Counted from the first letter of the stretch, positions 51,973-61,116 are shown. The stretch is DNA of 64,000 nucleotides from Sediminibacillus terrae (GCF_009602435.1 NZ_VZDQ01000023.1:1-64000); one strand, 5' to 3'. Made by a program: numbers and translations. The notes: generated by a model not told the origin, from the sequence alone.

Positions 51973-52665
51973 ATGAAAAAACTGCTCTCCAAATTAAACG
52001 GGGAAAATCCGCATCCTTCACAGGTGTTCCAGATCATTTTCACACATGGCAATTCCATGTTTTTGAAAAATATAAAACATTCTTCTGCCCATTGTTTGTT
52101 CGGAGAGGATAGGTATAAACGGAGGACCTATATAAATGCCCAGCAAATCATGGGTTATTCCCTGTTGCCTGATTTTCCTGAGGAAAAAGAAAGGAAGGAA
52201 CCTGTTAATCTGAACGAGCAAAATCAAACAAACGTCATGGAACAACCAGTTTATCAAAATCCGCCTCAAATACCAGAGGGAAAAGATGAAAAATCAGAAA
52301 GAGCGGCAGGTCAACCAAAATCCGATATTAAAACGGAAAACAATGGAATATGCGCATTTGAAGATGATGGTATAATCTCTTTTCCACATGAAATGCCAAA
52401 AAAAGTGCAGGTTGAAAAGTTACAAGCAGAAAAAAGCTCTGTTAATCTCCCTGAAGACCTTCTAACGATGGGTGATCTCCTAGGAAAGGAGGACACCGTA
52501 GTTCAGGCTGACTCAGGGAAAGTCCGGGGAGAAATCAATACAGAAAAGCTTGAGCAACACCACAAAATCCCGCTCAACCCGAAACAACCTGTCCGCTACA
52601 AGGTCAACAATACGAATGGAAATGGACTTATCAAAGACAGCGGAAATTTCATGCGTAAAACATGA
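51973..52665 (+). CDS. SGN-motif protein 3, hypothetical
   Basis: A 230-residue protein with AAGGAGGG upstream. A compact basic N-terminal domain (about 1-70, 'VFQIIFTHGNSMFLKNIKH') leads into a long Glu/Lys/Pro/Gln-rich disordered region (70-205) and ends 'YKVNNTNGNGLIKDSGNFMRKT', so here the NGN..IK.SGN motif is C-terminal. The three genes form one tightly spaced unit. No family recognised. The architecture (folded head, disordered linker, short terminal motif) would suit a scaffold that gathers the two smaller proteins. Confidence 0.7.
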   Translation: MKKLLSKLNGENPHPSQVFQIIFTHGNSMFLKNIKHSSAHCLFGEDRYKRRTYINAQQIMGYSLLPDFPEEKERKEPVNLNEQNQTNVMEQPVYQNPPQIPEGKDEKSERAAGQPKSDIKTENNGICAFEDDGIISFPHEMPKKVQVEKLQAEKSSVNLPEDLLTMGDLLGKEDTVVQADSGKVRGEINTEKLEQHHKIPLNPKQPVRYKVNNTNGNGLIKDSGNFMRKT

Positions 52666-52741
52666 CCGGCTGTCGGAGTCATGAAACCTTTCCTATGCTA
52701 ATATATAACTAATAGAATCGAAATAATAGAACGGGGAGCTG

Positions 52742-53575
52742 GTGAAAATAAACCATGTGGATCTGCATTTATCCGAGGAAGGGATTCGGCTTTATGAAAG
52801 CAATCATCTGACAGGGGACTCAGTCAGCGAGCATTATCACCAGGTTTACGAAATTTTATATGCTCTGGAAGGAGACGGCCGGATTGTGCTGAACGGAAGG
52901 AGTTATTCCTTTATACAGGATAATGTGGCTGTCATTTCCCCTTATTCCAATCATTCCATCATTTCCGATTCCAAGCTGACGGTACTTGTTCTTGCGTTTG
53001 AGCAAACGATATTGGAGAACTCCGTAAAAAAGGAATTGCTTGAGCAATCGTTTGCTGAAACGCAGTTTGTCGAACTGAATTCATTTGAAGGAAGCAACGT
53101 CAGGCAACTGCTTCGTAAAATGCTGTATGAGCAGTCCCAAGGCGGAAAGCTCCATTACGTGGCAATGCGGATTTTTCTCTCTGAACTGCTGTTGAAATTT
53201 GCCAGGTCACAGAAGGATACAGACGTTTTCGATGCCAACGTGTTACGCGCAGAGCGCTTACAGCAGTATATCGATACCCATTATTTCGAAATTCTGAGTT
53301 CGGCGGACCTGTCGAATAAATTGGGAATAAGTACCCGCCATCTGAACAATATTTTCAAAGAACGCTATCAGGTCACTCCGATGCAATATTTGACCGAGGT
53401 ACGGATCGATCTGGCAAAAAAACTGTTGGCAAGCACAAACAAAGATATTGCATCGATTTGCTTTGAAGCTGGTTTTGAGTCGCTATCCACCTTCTATCGA
53501 ACCTTTAAAAATGCTGTGGAAATATCCCCGAAGAAATACCGTACCGCCTATAACCAGGAGTTACTTCAAAAATAA
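52742..53575 (+). CDS. AraC-family transcriptional regulator with cupin sensor domain
   Basis: A 277-residue regulator. The N-terminal cupin (about 1-150) has 'GDSVSEHYHQVYEILYALEGDGRIVLNG'. Two HTH motifs follow in the C-terminus (about 180-275): 'LSSADLSNKLGISTRHLNNIFKERYQVTPMQYLTEVRIDLAKKLL' and 'DIASICFEAGFESLSTFYRTFKNAVEISPKKYR'. GTG start with GGGGAG upstream. It lies directly before the Gfo/Idh-DUF993-TIM operon, separated by a terminator, and probably senses that pathway's substrate. Confidence 0.9.
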   Translation: MKINHVDLHLSEEGIRLYESNHLTGDSVSEHYHQVYEILYALEGDGRIVLNGRSYSFIQDNVAVISPYSNHSIISDSKLTVLVLAFEQTILENSVKKELLEQSFAETQFVELNSFEGSNVRQLLRKMLYEQSQGGKLHYVAMRIFLSELLLKFARSQKDTDVFDANVLRAERLQQYIDTHYFEILSSADLSNKLGISTRHLNNIFKERYQVTPMQYLTEVRIDLAKKLLASTNKDIASICFEAGFESLSTFYRTFKNAVEISPKKYRTAYNQELLQK

Positions 53576-53608
53576 AGCAGCCGTTCGAATTCTGTTTCCG
53601 ATTTTTAG

Positions 53609-53643
53609 AAATCCGTTCTTAGATTAGTAAGACGGATTTTTTT
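53609..53643 (+). terminator. Terminator of the AraC-family gene
   Basis: AAATCCGT and ACGGATTT arms with a 15-nt loop, followed by a run of T. Confidence 0.75.
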
Positions 53644-53687
53644 CATGCCCTTATGATAGATTCATAACGAGGAAAGGGGTTACATAC

Positions 53688-54836
53688 ATGCAGCGAAAAA
53701 TCGGGATCATTATGAACGGAGTAACGGGTCGGATGGGAACAAACCAGCACCTGATTCGCTCTATTGCCGCCATCAGAGATCAAGGCGGCGTAGTTTTAAG
53801 CAATGGCGACACCTTGATGCCTGATCCCATTTTAGTAGGAAGAAACCAGGAAAAGCTGAAAAAATTGGCTGAACAGCATAACATCAAGCGTTGGAGCACA
53901 AATCTCGAAGAGACGTTTGACGATGAACAGAATGAAATATATTTTGATTCCCAGACAACGGTGAAGAGGGCAGATAGTATCCGCATGGCAATAAATGCCG
54001 GCAAACATATTTATTGTGAAAAACCGACTGCGACGAATTTGGAGGAATCGCTCGAATTGGCCAGACTCGCCAAACAGGCGGGGGTGAAAAATGGTGTCGT
54101 ACAGGATAAATTGTTTCTGCCCGGTTTGTTGAAGCTCCAAAGGTTGATCAGTGCTGATTTTTTCGGGAAGATGTTGTCTGCCCGTATCGAATTTGGTTAC
54201 TGGGTGTTTGAAGGAGACTGGCAGGAGGGGCAGCGGCCGTCCTGGAATTACCGAGAAGAAGCTGGTGGCGGGATCATTGTCGATATGTTTGCCCACTGGC
54301 GCTATGTGATCGATAACCTGTTCGGCGGTATCCGTTCGGTTACTTGTGTTGGCGCAACCCATATCCCGGAACGGCTGGACGAACGTGGAGAGAAATACAG
54401 ATGTACGGCTGACGATGCAGCTTATGGCACGTTCGAGCTGGAAAATGGCATGATTGTACAGGCTAATTCTTCTTGGGCAGTCCGAGTGAATCGGGACGAT
54501 TTACTGACCATCCAGGTCGACGGGACGGAAGGCAGTGCAGTGGCAGGACTTCGGGATTGCAAAACGCAGCATCGCGTCAACACTCCAAAGCCGGTTTGGA
54601 ATCCGGATATCCCCAATCAACATGATTTTCTCTCCCAATGGGAAAAGGTGCCCGATAACCAAGCATTCGACAATGGCTTCAAAGTGCAATGGGAATTATT
54701 CCTGAAACATGTTGCTGTCGATGAACCTTTCCCATGGGACCTGCTTGAGGGGGCAAAAGGAACCCAGTTATCCGATTTAGCATTGAAGTCCTGGAAAGAA
54801 AGATGCTGGATGGATGTCCCGGAACTGACTGTATAG
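53688..54836 (+). CDS. Gfo/Idh/MocA-family oxidoreductase
   Basis: A 382-residue NAD(P)-dependent enzyme. The N-terminal Rossmann domain carries an unusual 'GIIMNGVTGRMGTNQHLIRS' nucleotide loop and 'GKHIYCEKPTATNLEESLELARLAKQAG' (the EKP Lys). The C-terminal dimer/substrate domain holds 'GGGIIVDMFAHWRYVIDNLFG' with the catalytic Asp/His region. AAAGGGG precedes the ATG. Such enzymes oxidise or reduce hydroxyl groups of cyclic sugars or inositols. First gene of a three-gene operon with tight spacing. Confidence 0.88.
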   Translation: MQRKIGIIMNGVTGRMGTNQHLIRSIAAIRDQGGVVLSNGDTLMPDPILVGRNQEKLKKLAEQHNIKRWSTNLEETFDDEQNEIYFDSQTTVKRADSIRMAINAGKHIYCEKPTATNLEESLELARLAKQAGVKNGVVQDKLFLPGLLKLQRLISADFFGKMLSARIEFGYWVFEGDWQEGQRPSWNYREEAGGGIIVDMFAHWRYVIDNLFGGIRSVTCVGATHIPERLDERGEKYRCTADDAAYGTFELENGMIVQANSSWAVRVNRDDLLTIQVDGTEGSAVAGLRDCKTQHRVNTPKPVWNPDIPNQHDFLSQWEKVPDNQAFDNGFKVQWELFLKHVAVDEPFPWDLLEGAKGTQLSDLALKSWKERCWMDVPELTV

Positions 54837-54847
54837 GAGGGGAAGAA

Positions 54848-56029
54848 ATGAGCATTGAATTGATTTTACCTGCTAAAGACCGAAAGCTCTACACCTACCA
54901 AATGAAGGGTTATTCCCCGTTTTCCGTTCCGTCGGGAAACAGCTTTTCCAGTCGGACGGCTTTTTCCGCTGCCCATGTTGTTGCCGATCCGTTGGCAGAT
55001 GCTGATCCAGTTTTCGATGCCAGTGTCGATTGGAATGCGACGCTTGCATACCGACATCACTTATGGTCACTCGGATTGGCCGTAGCAGAAGCAATGGATA
55101 CCGCCCAACGCGGCATGGGATTGAATTGGGATAATGCCAAACAATTGATCCGTCGATCGGCGAAAGAAGCGAAAGCGGTCGGCGGCAGAATCGCCAGTGG
55201 AGCAGGGACCGATCAACTCGCACCACGCCTGTCTGTAACATTGGACGAGGTGGAAAACGCCTATCTGGAACAATGTGCATTTATCGAAGGGGAAGGAAGC
55301 CAGATCATTCTGATGGCCAGCAGGGCTCTAGCTGCTTGTGCCGCAGGACCGGATGATTATAGGCACGTTTACAACCGTCTCCTTGAAAATGTTTCCGAGC
55401 CGGTGATTTTGCACTGGCTTGGCCATATGTTCGATCCGGCACTAAAAGGATACTGGGGACATGAATCCATTGACGAAGCGATGGATGTCTGCTTGGCGAT
55501 TATCCAGGATAATGAAAGCAAAGTGGATGGGATAAAAGTTTCCTTGCTGGATGCTGAGCGGGAAATCCAAATGCGCCGGCTCCTTCCGGACAGTGTGCGG
55601 ATGTACACCGGCGATGATTTCCATTACCCGGATTTGATAAAGGGGGACGGGCAAGGATACAGCCATGCATTGCTCGGCATCTTTGATGCGATCGCTCCTG
55701 CAGCAGCAGCAGCTTTACACGCCCTGGATGAAGGGGATGAAGTTACTTATGATGCGATATTCGAAAAAACGGTACCGCTTGCCCGGCATATTTTTCAAAA
55801 ACCGACGTTTTCTTATAAAACCGGTGTGGTTTTCATGGCGTATTTGAATGGGCATCAAACGCATTTCCGACTGCTTGGCGGAAAAGAAAGTGCCCGGTCG
55901 ATTACGCATCTGGCCGATTTATTTATCTTGGCCGATCAGGCGGGATTATTGGAAAGCCCGGAGCTTGCCGCATTTAGGATGAAGCTTATGCTGGAACAGG
56001 CAGGAATCGCCCAGGGGGGAAGAGGATGA
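54848..56029 (+). CDS. DUF993 family protein (aldolase-type TIM barrel)
   Basis: A 393-residue protein matching the DUF993 family, which is annotated as dihydrodipicolinate synthase/aldolase-like. 'DWNATLAYRHHLWSLGLAVAEAMDTAQRGMGLNWDNAKQLI' and 'GTDQLAPRLSVTLDEVENAYLEQCAFIE' are conserved stretches, and 'VDGIKVSLLD' gives a Lys where class I aldolases place the Schiff-base lysine. AGGAGGGG precedes ATG 54848, 11 nt after the oxidoreductase stop. The next gene overlaps its end by 4 nt. Probable C-C bond-cleaving step of an unknown sugar pathway. Confidence 0.85.
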   Translation: MSIELILPAKDRKLYTYQMKGYSPFSVPSGNSFSSRTAFSAAHVVADPLADADPVFDASVDWNATLAYRHHLWSLGLAVAEAMDTAQRGMGLNWDNAKQLIRRSAKEAKAVGGRIASGAGTDQLAPRLSVTLDEVENAYLEQCAFIEGEGSQIILMASRALAACAAGPDDYRHVYNRLLENVSEPVILHWLGHMFDPALKGYWGHESIDEAMDVCLAIIQDNESKVDGIKVSLLDAEREIQMRRLLPDSVRMYTGDDFHYPDLIKGDGQGYSHALLGIFDAIAPAAAAALHALDEGDEVTYDAIFEKTVPLARHIFQKPTFSYKTGVVFMAYLNGHQTHFRLLGGKESARSITHLADLFILADQAGLLESPELAAFRMKLMLEQAGIAQGGRG

Positions 56030-56847
56030 CACAAGCTGCATGGTTAAACAGGCTGAGTTTGAACCAAATTACAACGGAAAAATGGAGCTTGGAAGAAGTC
56101 GCCCGTGGCTGTGCAGAAGCGGAAATCGGACATATTGCTTTGTGGCGGCACAAAGTGGAAGAAACAGGCTTGCAGGCAAGCAGGAACTTGATTCGCAATG
56201 CTGGCTTGCATGTGTCGAGTCTCTGCCGTGGCGGCATGTTTCCTGCATCGACTGCAACGGAAAGAGAGCGGCGTCTCGATGATAACCGTCGGGCTGTGGA
56301 GCAAGCTGCCGAGCTCGGGACGGATACACTTGTGCTCGTGTGCGGACCGGGACCTGACCGCGATATTGCTACGGCCAGAAGGCATGTGGAAGAAGGGATT
56401 GTTAAGCTGGTTCCGTTTGCCCGATCCTATGGGATAAAGCTGGGTATTGAACCATTGCATCCCATGTACGCGGCAGATCGATCGGTCATTTCGACGCTGA
56501 ATCAGGCGAATACAATCGCCGAGCAGTTCCGGCCTGACGAGGTAGGTGTGATTGTCGATGTCTTTCACGTCTGGTGGGATCCCGAACTTTATCAACAGAT
56601 AGATCGCGCGTCTGGTCGTATTTTCGGTTTTCACGTTTCTGACTGGGCCGTGCCCATGCCTGACATGTTCAAAGGTAGGAGGATGATGGGCGAAGGAGTG
56701 ATTGAAATCAACCGGATCCGCCATGCAGTCGAAGCGGCCGGCTACCATGGACCGATCGAAGTGGAAATCATCAACCAGGCCATTTGGGATCGCCCAGGTG
56801 AAGAAGTGCTGGAAGAAACAAAAGCGAGCTTTGTGAAACATGTTTGA
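56026..56847 (+). CDS. Sugar phosphate isomerase/epimerase-like TIM barrel protein
   Basis: A 273-residue xylose-isomerase-like (AP endonuclease 2) barrel. 'KLGIEPLHPMYAADRSVISTLNQAN', 'VGVIVDVFHVWWDPELYQQI' and 'IEVEIIN' supply the Glu, Asp, His and Glu metal ligands of this superfamily. It overlaps the DUF993 gene by ATGA. Together with the oxidoreductase and DUF993 it forms a compact catabolic operon. A terminator follows at 56963. Confidence 0.88.
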   Translation: MTQAAWLNRLSLNQITTEKWSLEEVARGCAEAEIGHIALWRHKVEETGLQASRNLIRNAGLHVSSLCRGGMFPASTATERERRLDDNRRAVEQAAELGTDTLVLVCGPGPDRDIATARRHVEEGIVKLVPFARSYGIKLGIEPLHPMYAADRSVISTLNQANTIAEQFRPDEVGVIVDVFHVWWDPELYQQIDRASGRIFGFHVSDWAVPMPDMFKGRRMMGEGVIEINRIRHAVEAAGYHGPIEVEIINQAIWDRPGEEVLEETKASFVKHV

Positions 56848-56962
56848 TAGGAGAAGCTGTTAGCTGGGATATAATTTATAAAGATTTTTACCTCCTTTCC
56901 AGAGCAAGAGACGGCAATATTACAAACAGGCGGGACTGGAGCAGAAGCAAAGCGACCACAAC

Positions 56963-56989
56963 AAAAACCGAACGATTCGTTCGGTTTTT
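56963..56989 (+). terminator. Terminator of the DUF993 operon
   Basis: AAAACCGAACG and CGTTCGGTTTTT arms form an 11-bp stem with a 3-nt loop. Confidence 0.85.
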
Positions 56990-57500
56990 ATATTTTCAAT
57001 AACCTCCGAATTAACTCAGGAAAAAGTAAATTATTCTAACTTTCTCTTAGTAGTAGTGCAAGCCATATGGAAACCGGGAGTGCTACTTTATTTGTACTGT
57101 CGGCTTTTGCTTACTTCAATTGCTGAATAAGAAAGGAACTCCCCCTTCTGTTTTTTCTTATTCGTCAAAAAAAGTCTGTCACCGCTGTTTATATTACTTT
57201 GTAAATAGCCTCCCAGCCAATAGAAGAGAATATTATATTCATGCTGTCTTGATCACTGGAATTCAGAACATGAAAATCTTGCCGCAGCGATACGAAGCCC
57301 GCATCTAACACCAAGGCCAAAAGCATTTACTATTCTTTTAATGTTGGCTCTTTCCTGCTTTCTGTCCTTCTATGGTTTGGTTTTTATTAAGTGCAGTCAT
57401 GGCAAGATACTTACACTTTTTCTCTTGAAAATCACTACCTCACAGAAAGGAAAATTATGTTAAGGTAAGAGTACATACTAATGAAGAAGGTGATGAAAAG
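56990..57500. other. Gene-free stretch with repeat remnants
   Basis: No supported gene. ATCTTGCCGCAGCGATACGAAGC (57281-57302 region) is a fragment of the dispersed repeat (compare CTTGCCGTAGCGATGCGAAGC in copy B), and a second scrap (GGCAAGATAC) lies near 57400. The last 60 bp contain A/T-rich promoter-like sequence for the ABC operon. Confidence 0.5.
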
Positions 57501-58295
57501 GTGGTAAATCAGGATGAAAAAATCCTTTCCCTGAATAATTTATCGATGAGTTATGGTGGGGATCCGGTACTCAAATGGATCGATTTGGATGTGTATCCCG
57601 GCCAAATCATCGGATACATAGGACCGAATGGTGCGGGGAAAAGCACCACAGTGAAAATCATGCTCGGACTTTTGGACGGCTATAACGGAACGGTGGAAGT
57701 TTTCGGACAGGACATCGCAAATGGAGATCCTTCCTATAAGCGGAAGATCGGTTATGTCCCGGAGAACGCCGAGATTTATGACAACTTGACTGCCTGCGAA
57801 TACCTTACATTCACGGGCGAAATGTATGGGATGGATGCCGACGAAGCGGAACGAAAAGCCTTGCTTCTGCTAGACAAATTTGAGATGCGCGGTGTATTCC
57901 ACACGAAAATCTCGTCTTTTTCCAAGGGGATGAGACAAAAAGTACTGATCATCTCCAGTTTACTGCATGACCCTGATTTGCTGTTCCTCGACGAACCGCT
58001 TAGCGGGTTGGATGCAAACAGCGTCATGATTATCAAAGAAATCCTTGCCCAGCTTGCTGCAGAAGGGAAAACGATCTTTTATTCGTCTCATATCATGGAA
58101 GTCGTGGAAAAAATCAGCAGCCGGATCGTTCTGTTGGCAGACGGCAAAATCGTTGCCGATGGGACCTTTGCTGAATTGCAGGCAAAAAATGAGGAAGGGA
58201 CATTGGAAGAAATCTTCAACCAACTGACAGGCTTTAACGAACACCGTGAAATTGCTGAATCGTTTGTGTCGATCGTCCGGGAAGGTGGAAGCTGA
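57501..58295 (+). CDS. ABC transporter ATP-binding protein (YthP/EcsA-like)
   Basis: A 264-residue ATPase. Walker A 'GYIGPNGAGKSTTVKIM', signature 'FSKGMRQKV', Walker B 'LLFLDEPLSGLD', and switch His 'IFYSSHIMEVVEK' are all intact. It is an exporter-type ATPase of the DrugA/EcsA group. GTG start with GAAGGTGATG upstream. It overlaps its permease gene by ATGA, which fits the B. subtilis ythP-ythQ pair. Confidence 0.92.
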   Translation: MVNQDEKILSLNNLSMSYGGDPVLKWIDLDVYPGQIIGYIGPNGAGKSTTVKIMLGLLDGYNGTVEVFGQDIANGDPSYKRKIGYVPENAEIYDNLTACEYLTFTGEMYGMDADEAERKALLLLDKFEMRGVFHTKISSFSKGMRQKVLIISSLLHDPDLLFLDEPLSGLDANSVMIIKEILAQLAAEGKTIFYSSHIMEVVEKISSRIVLLADGKIVADGTFAELQAKNEEGTLEEIFNQLTGFNEHREIAESFVSIVREGGS

Positions 58296-59938
58296 TGAAA
58301 AATTTCTTTTCCTTGCGGATGCTGGATTATTTCCGGCGTTTGTTTGCCATGCTGGGTGTTGATTATCCGGTAATGCGGCGGATTTTGCAGGTGAAACTGA
58401 CGATGGACCAGCGGCGTGTTCCGACAATCTTTGAACAGTCGAAAACCAAGGAAGGCAATCAATTCATCAAATCGCTCGGCCTTTACGCTTTTTATGGATT
58501 GATCCTCATACCGTTCATTGTATTTGGTGATTACTATCTGTTTCAGATGAGTCTCGTTTTCTCCATGATGATGTTTATTCTCATGACAACGATGATCGCC
58601 GATTTCTCTGCAGTCCTGCTTGATGTAAGAGACAAAAACATTCTCAATACAAAACCTGTCAACCAGCGGACAGTAAGTATGGCCAAGGTGGTTCACGTCT
58701 GCATCTATATGACCCAGGTGACCGGTGCCTTTGCCGTAGTCCCGCTGCTTGTCGGTTTGTTTGTCAACGGAGTTCTGTTTACTGTTATATTTTTAATTGA
58801 AATTTTGTTGACTGGCATGCTGATTGTTGTGTTGACGGCACTCATTTACATATTTATTTTGCGATTTTTCGATGGGGAACGCCTGAAAGATGTCATCAAT
58901 TATGTCCAGATCCTGCTTTCGGTCGGTATCGTAGCGGGTTACCAGGTGTTGGTGCGGGTATTCGATTTTTCCGGTTTGAACATCGAGTTTACCTTTCAAT
59001 GGTGGCATCTACTGCTTCCGCCGATTTGGTATAGTGCGCCATTCGAATGGATATTGAACGGCAATCCTGCGGGCTACATTGTTGCCTATTCCATCCTGTC
59101 CGTCGTGGTGCCGATTGTGGCCATTATTATCTACAGCAGATTCGTCCCGTCATTTGAACAAAATTTGCAAAAGCTGCTGCAATATAGTGGGGACAACAAG
59201 CGAAGGGCGCATCGAGTCGATCGCTTCTTTGCTAAAATCGTTTGTAAGAGCAAGGAAGAGCGGACATTCTACCGTTTTTCAGCGCTGATGATGAAGCAGG
59301 AGCGAGAGTTTAAGTTGAAAGTTTATCCTTCGCTTGGATTTGCTTTTGTGTTTCCGTTTATTTTTTTGTTCAACGAAATAAGCAGGAATGGGTTCGGCGG
59401 GTTGCCGGGAAGCAAGTATTTCCTGACCATTTATTTTGGAAACATCATGATTCCCGCTGTCGTTCACATGCTCAAGTTTTCCAGCAATTATAAGGGGGCA
59501 TGGATCTTCAGGGCAACACCGATGCGTGATGAATCCATTTTCTACCGGGCGGCTTTAAAAGCTTTTTTGACCAAACTTTATTTACCGCTCATGCTCGTCC
59601 TTAGTGTTTTCTTTTTGTCCATGTTTTCGTTCCGGATTGTACCGGATTTGCTTGTGATTTTAGTGACAGGCGTACTGCATGCCTTGTTATCTTATAAACT
59701 ATTAAACAATCAGACATATCCTTTTTCCCGGTCCTTTGAATTTGCTTCCGATATGGACACCGCCAAAAATATCATTTTAATGATCATCGTCGGCCTGTTT
59801 GGAGGGATTCATTACCTGGCCACCCTGTTGCCTTACGGAGTGCTTGGTTATCTGGTACTAGTAATTATTGCCGCTATGATCAGTTGGAAACTTGTTTTCT
59901 CTATAAAAGAAAAGAAGGCGCAGGCTGGCCAGAGTTGA
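58295..59938 (+). CDS. ABC transporter permease (YthQ-like)
   Basis: A 547-residue protein with about 11-12 membrane helices arranged as in two-gene ABC-2-type exporters of bacilli. The N-terminal soluble part ('VKLTMDQRRVPTIFEQSKTKEG'-like, residues 20-55) precedes the first helices at about 58-95. Translation is coupled to the ATPase. Exported substrate unknown; YthPQ is uncharacterised. Confidence 0.88.
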   Translation: MKNFFSLRMLDYFRRLFAMLGVDYPVMRRILQVKLTMDQRRVPTIFEQSKTKEGNQFIKSLGLYAFYGLILIPFIVFGDYYLFQMSLVFSMMMFILMTTMIADFSAVLLDVRDKNILNTKPVNQRTVSMAKVVHVCIYMTQVTGAFAVVPLLVGLFVNGVLFTVIFLIEILLTGMLIVVLTALIYIFILRFFDGERLKDVINYVQILLSVGIVAGYQVLVRVFDFSGLNIEFTFQWWHLLLPPIWYSAPFEWILNGNPAGYIVAYSILSVVVPIVAIIIYSRFVPSFEQNLQKLLQYSGDNKRRAHRVDRFFAKIVCKSKEERTFYRFSALMMKQEREFKLKVYPSLGFAFVFPFIFLFNEISRNGFGGLPGSKYFLTIYFGNIMIPAVVHMLKFSSNYKGAWIFRATPMRDESIFYRAALKAFLTKLYLPLMLVLSVFFLSMFSFRIVPDLLVILVTGVLHALLSYKLLNNQTYPFSRSFEFASDMDTAKNIILMIIVGLFGGIHYLATLLPYGVLGYLVLVIIAAMISWKLVFSIKEKKAQAGQS

Positions 59939-60130
59939 GGAATATTGGATAAGGGGTTTAAAGACGGATGATTTAACTATCTCTTTTGCCCATAAACGCA
60001 GTCCCTGTCACTTGGATGATCTACAAAACAGAGAGGGCGTATCGGGGGATCAGTATTGATTGTTAGATAACATCAAAATTGGGCTGTTCAATTGGATAAA
60101 AAGCAGTGAAACATTTCTGGGGGTGGCAAG

Positions 60131-60571
60131 GTGAATATTAGACCAAACGAGAATACAGAAGTCGATAGATTAGTAGAGATATGGTATAAAGGTTCTTTAA
60201 TAGCACACGATTTTATTGATAAGAATTATTGGACCTCACAGCAAAGGGAGATGGCAGAAAAGTATATCCCGATGTCTGAAACCTATGTTGTAAGTAACGA
60301 GAAAGCTGTTGTCGGTTTCGTATCCATGATGGATAATTATTTAGCTGCGTTATTTATCGATGTCAAGCATCAGGGTGAGGGATATGGAAAGGGATTATTG
60401 GATTTTATAAAAACGAAAAGGGAAAATATACAATTGAAGGTGTACAAGAAAAATAAAAAAGCCGTTGATTTCTATTTAAAAAATGGCTTTGAAATAAAAG
60501 AAGAAACAGTAGATGAAGAGACTTCTGAGGAAGAATTTTTGATGGAATGGGAAAAGAGTAAGGGTCGTTGA
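60131..60571 (+). CDS. GNAT-family N-acetyltransferase (YjaB/YiaC-like)
   Basis: A 146-residue protein. 'NYLAALFIDVKHQGEGYGKGLLDFIKTKR' contains the acetyl-CoA loop (QGEGYG), and 'LKVYKKNKKAVDFYLKNGFEIKEE' the following strand-helix. 'AHDFIDKNYWTSQQREMAEKYIPMSETYV' is characteristic of the YjaB/YiaC branch. GTG start with GGGGGTGG upstream. Base composition is more A/T-rich than its neighbours, which hints at separate acquisition. Confidence 0.85.
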   Translation: MNIRPNENTEVDRLVEIWYKGSLIAHDFIDKNYWTSQQREMAEKYIPMSETYVVSNEKAVVGFVSMMDNYLAALFIDVKHQGEGYGKGLLDFIKTKRENIQLKVYKKNKKAVDFYLKNGFEIKEETVDEETSEEEFLMEWEKSKGR

Positions 60572-60611
60572 GAGTGCGGTTATTTATACAAACAAACGAT
60601 TTTCATAATCG

Positions 60612-60650
60612 GGCGTTATCCTTTAATAAGGGATGGCGCTTTATTTTTGT
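60612..60650 (+). terminator. Terminator of the acetyltransferase gene
   Basis: GCGTTATCC and GGGATGGCGC arms with an 8-nt A/T-rich loop, followed by TTTATTTTT. Confidence 0.7.
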
Positions 60651-60791
60651 ATAGAAAATGACAAATTTAACTGTCTGTGGAAAAATATTGGCAGAAACAG
60701 CCACGGCCAGCTCCAGCGCCTATCCTCTCGGGTCTTAATTCCACCCTCTGTGTAGTAAAAGCAAACGTTCAATCCTATGAAAAATGCAACT

Positions 60792-61052
60792 TTCCACTCC
60801 GGCAAGGTACTTCGCTTTCCGCGGGCACTGCTTCAGCTAACTTGGCAAAGGATACCGCTTTGTCATGTGGATCTTCAGTCTGCGCTCTTCCCGCTGGAGT
60901 CTGCATACCTTGCCTCCGTTAGATGGAGATACCTTCTCTTTGGGTGTGTTTTTCGTTATTGTCATTACGGATAGAAAGCGAAGCCGCATGGAAGCCAGGA
61001 GTACTTCTTTATCCTTTTTATGCGATAGTCCAATTTCCAAATAATAAAGGAC
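60792..61052 (+). repeat. Dispersed 260-bp repeat, copy C
   Basis: Same order of landmarks as copy A (43567-43832): CCACTCCGGCAAGGTACTTC, CTTTCCGCGGGCAC, GCATACCTTGCCTCCGTTAG, CGGATAGAAAGCGAAGCCGC and CAGGAGTACTTCTTTATCC. Nearly the whole gap between the acetyltransferase and carD is this element. Frames within it are not preserved relative to copy A. Confidence 0.85.
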
Positions 61053-61086
61053 CCCCATGGTCAAAGAAGAGGAAAGAAAAAAGTAG

Positions 61087-61116
61087 TTGACTATAAAAAA
61101 TAAATTATGATATCAT
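61087..61116 (+). promoter_or_regulatory. Promoter upstream of the CarD gene
   Basis: TTGACT (61087-61092), 18 bp, TATCAT (61111-61116). A second candidate TTGATA with TAAACT lies slightly downstream (61125-61152 region). Confidence 0.55.
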
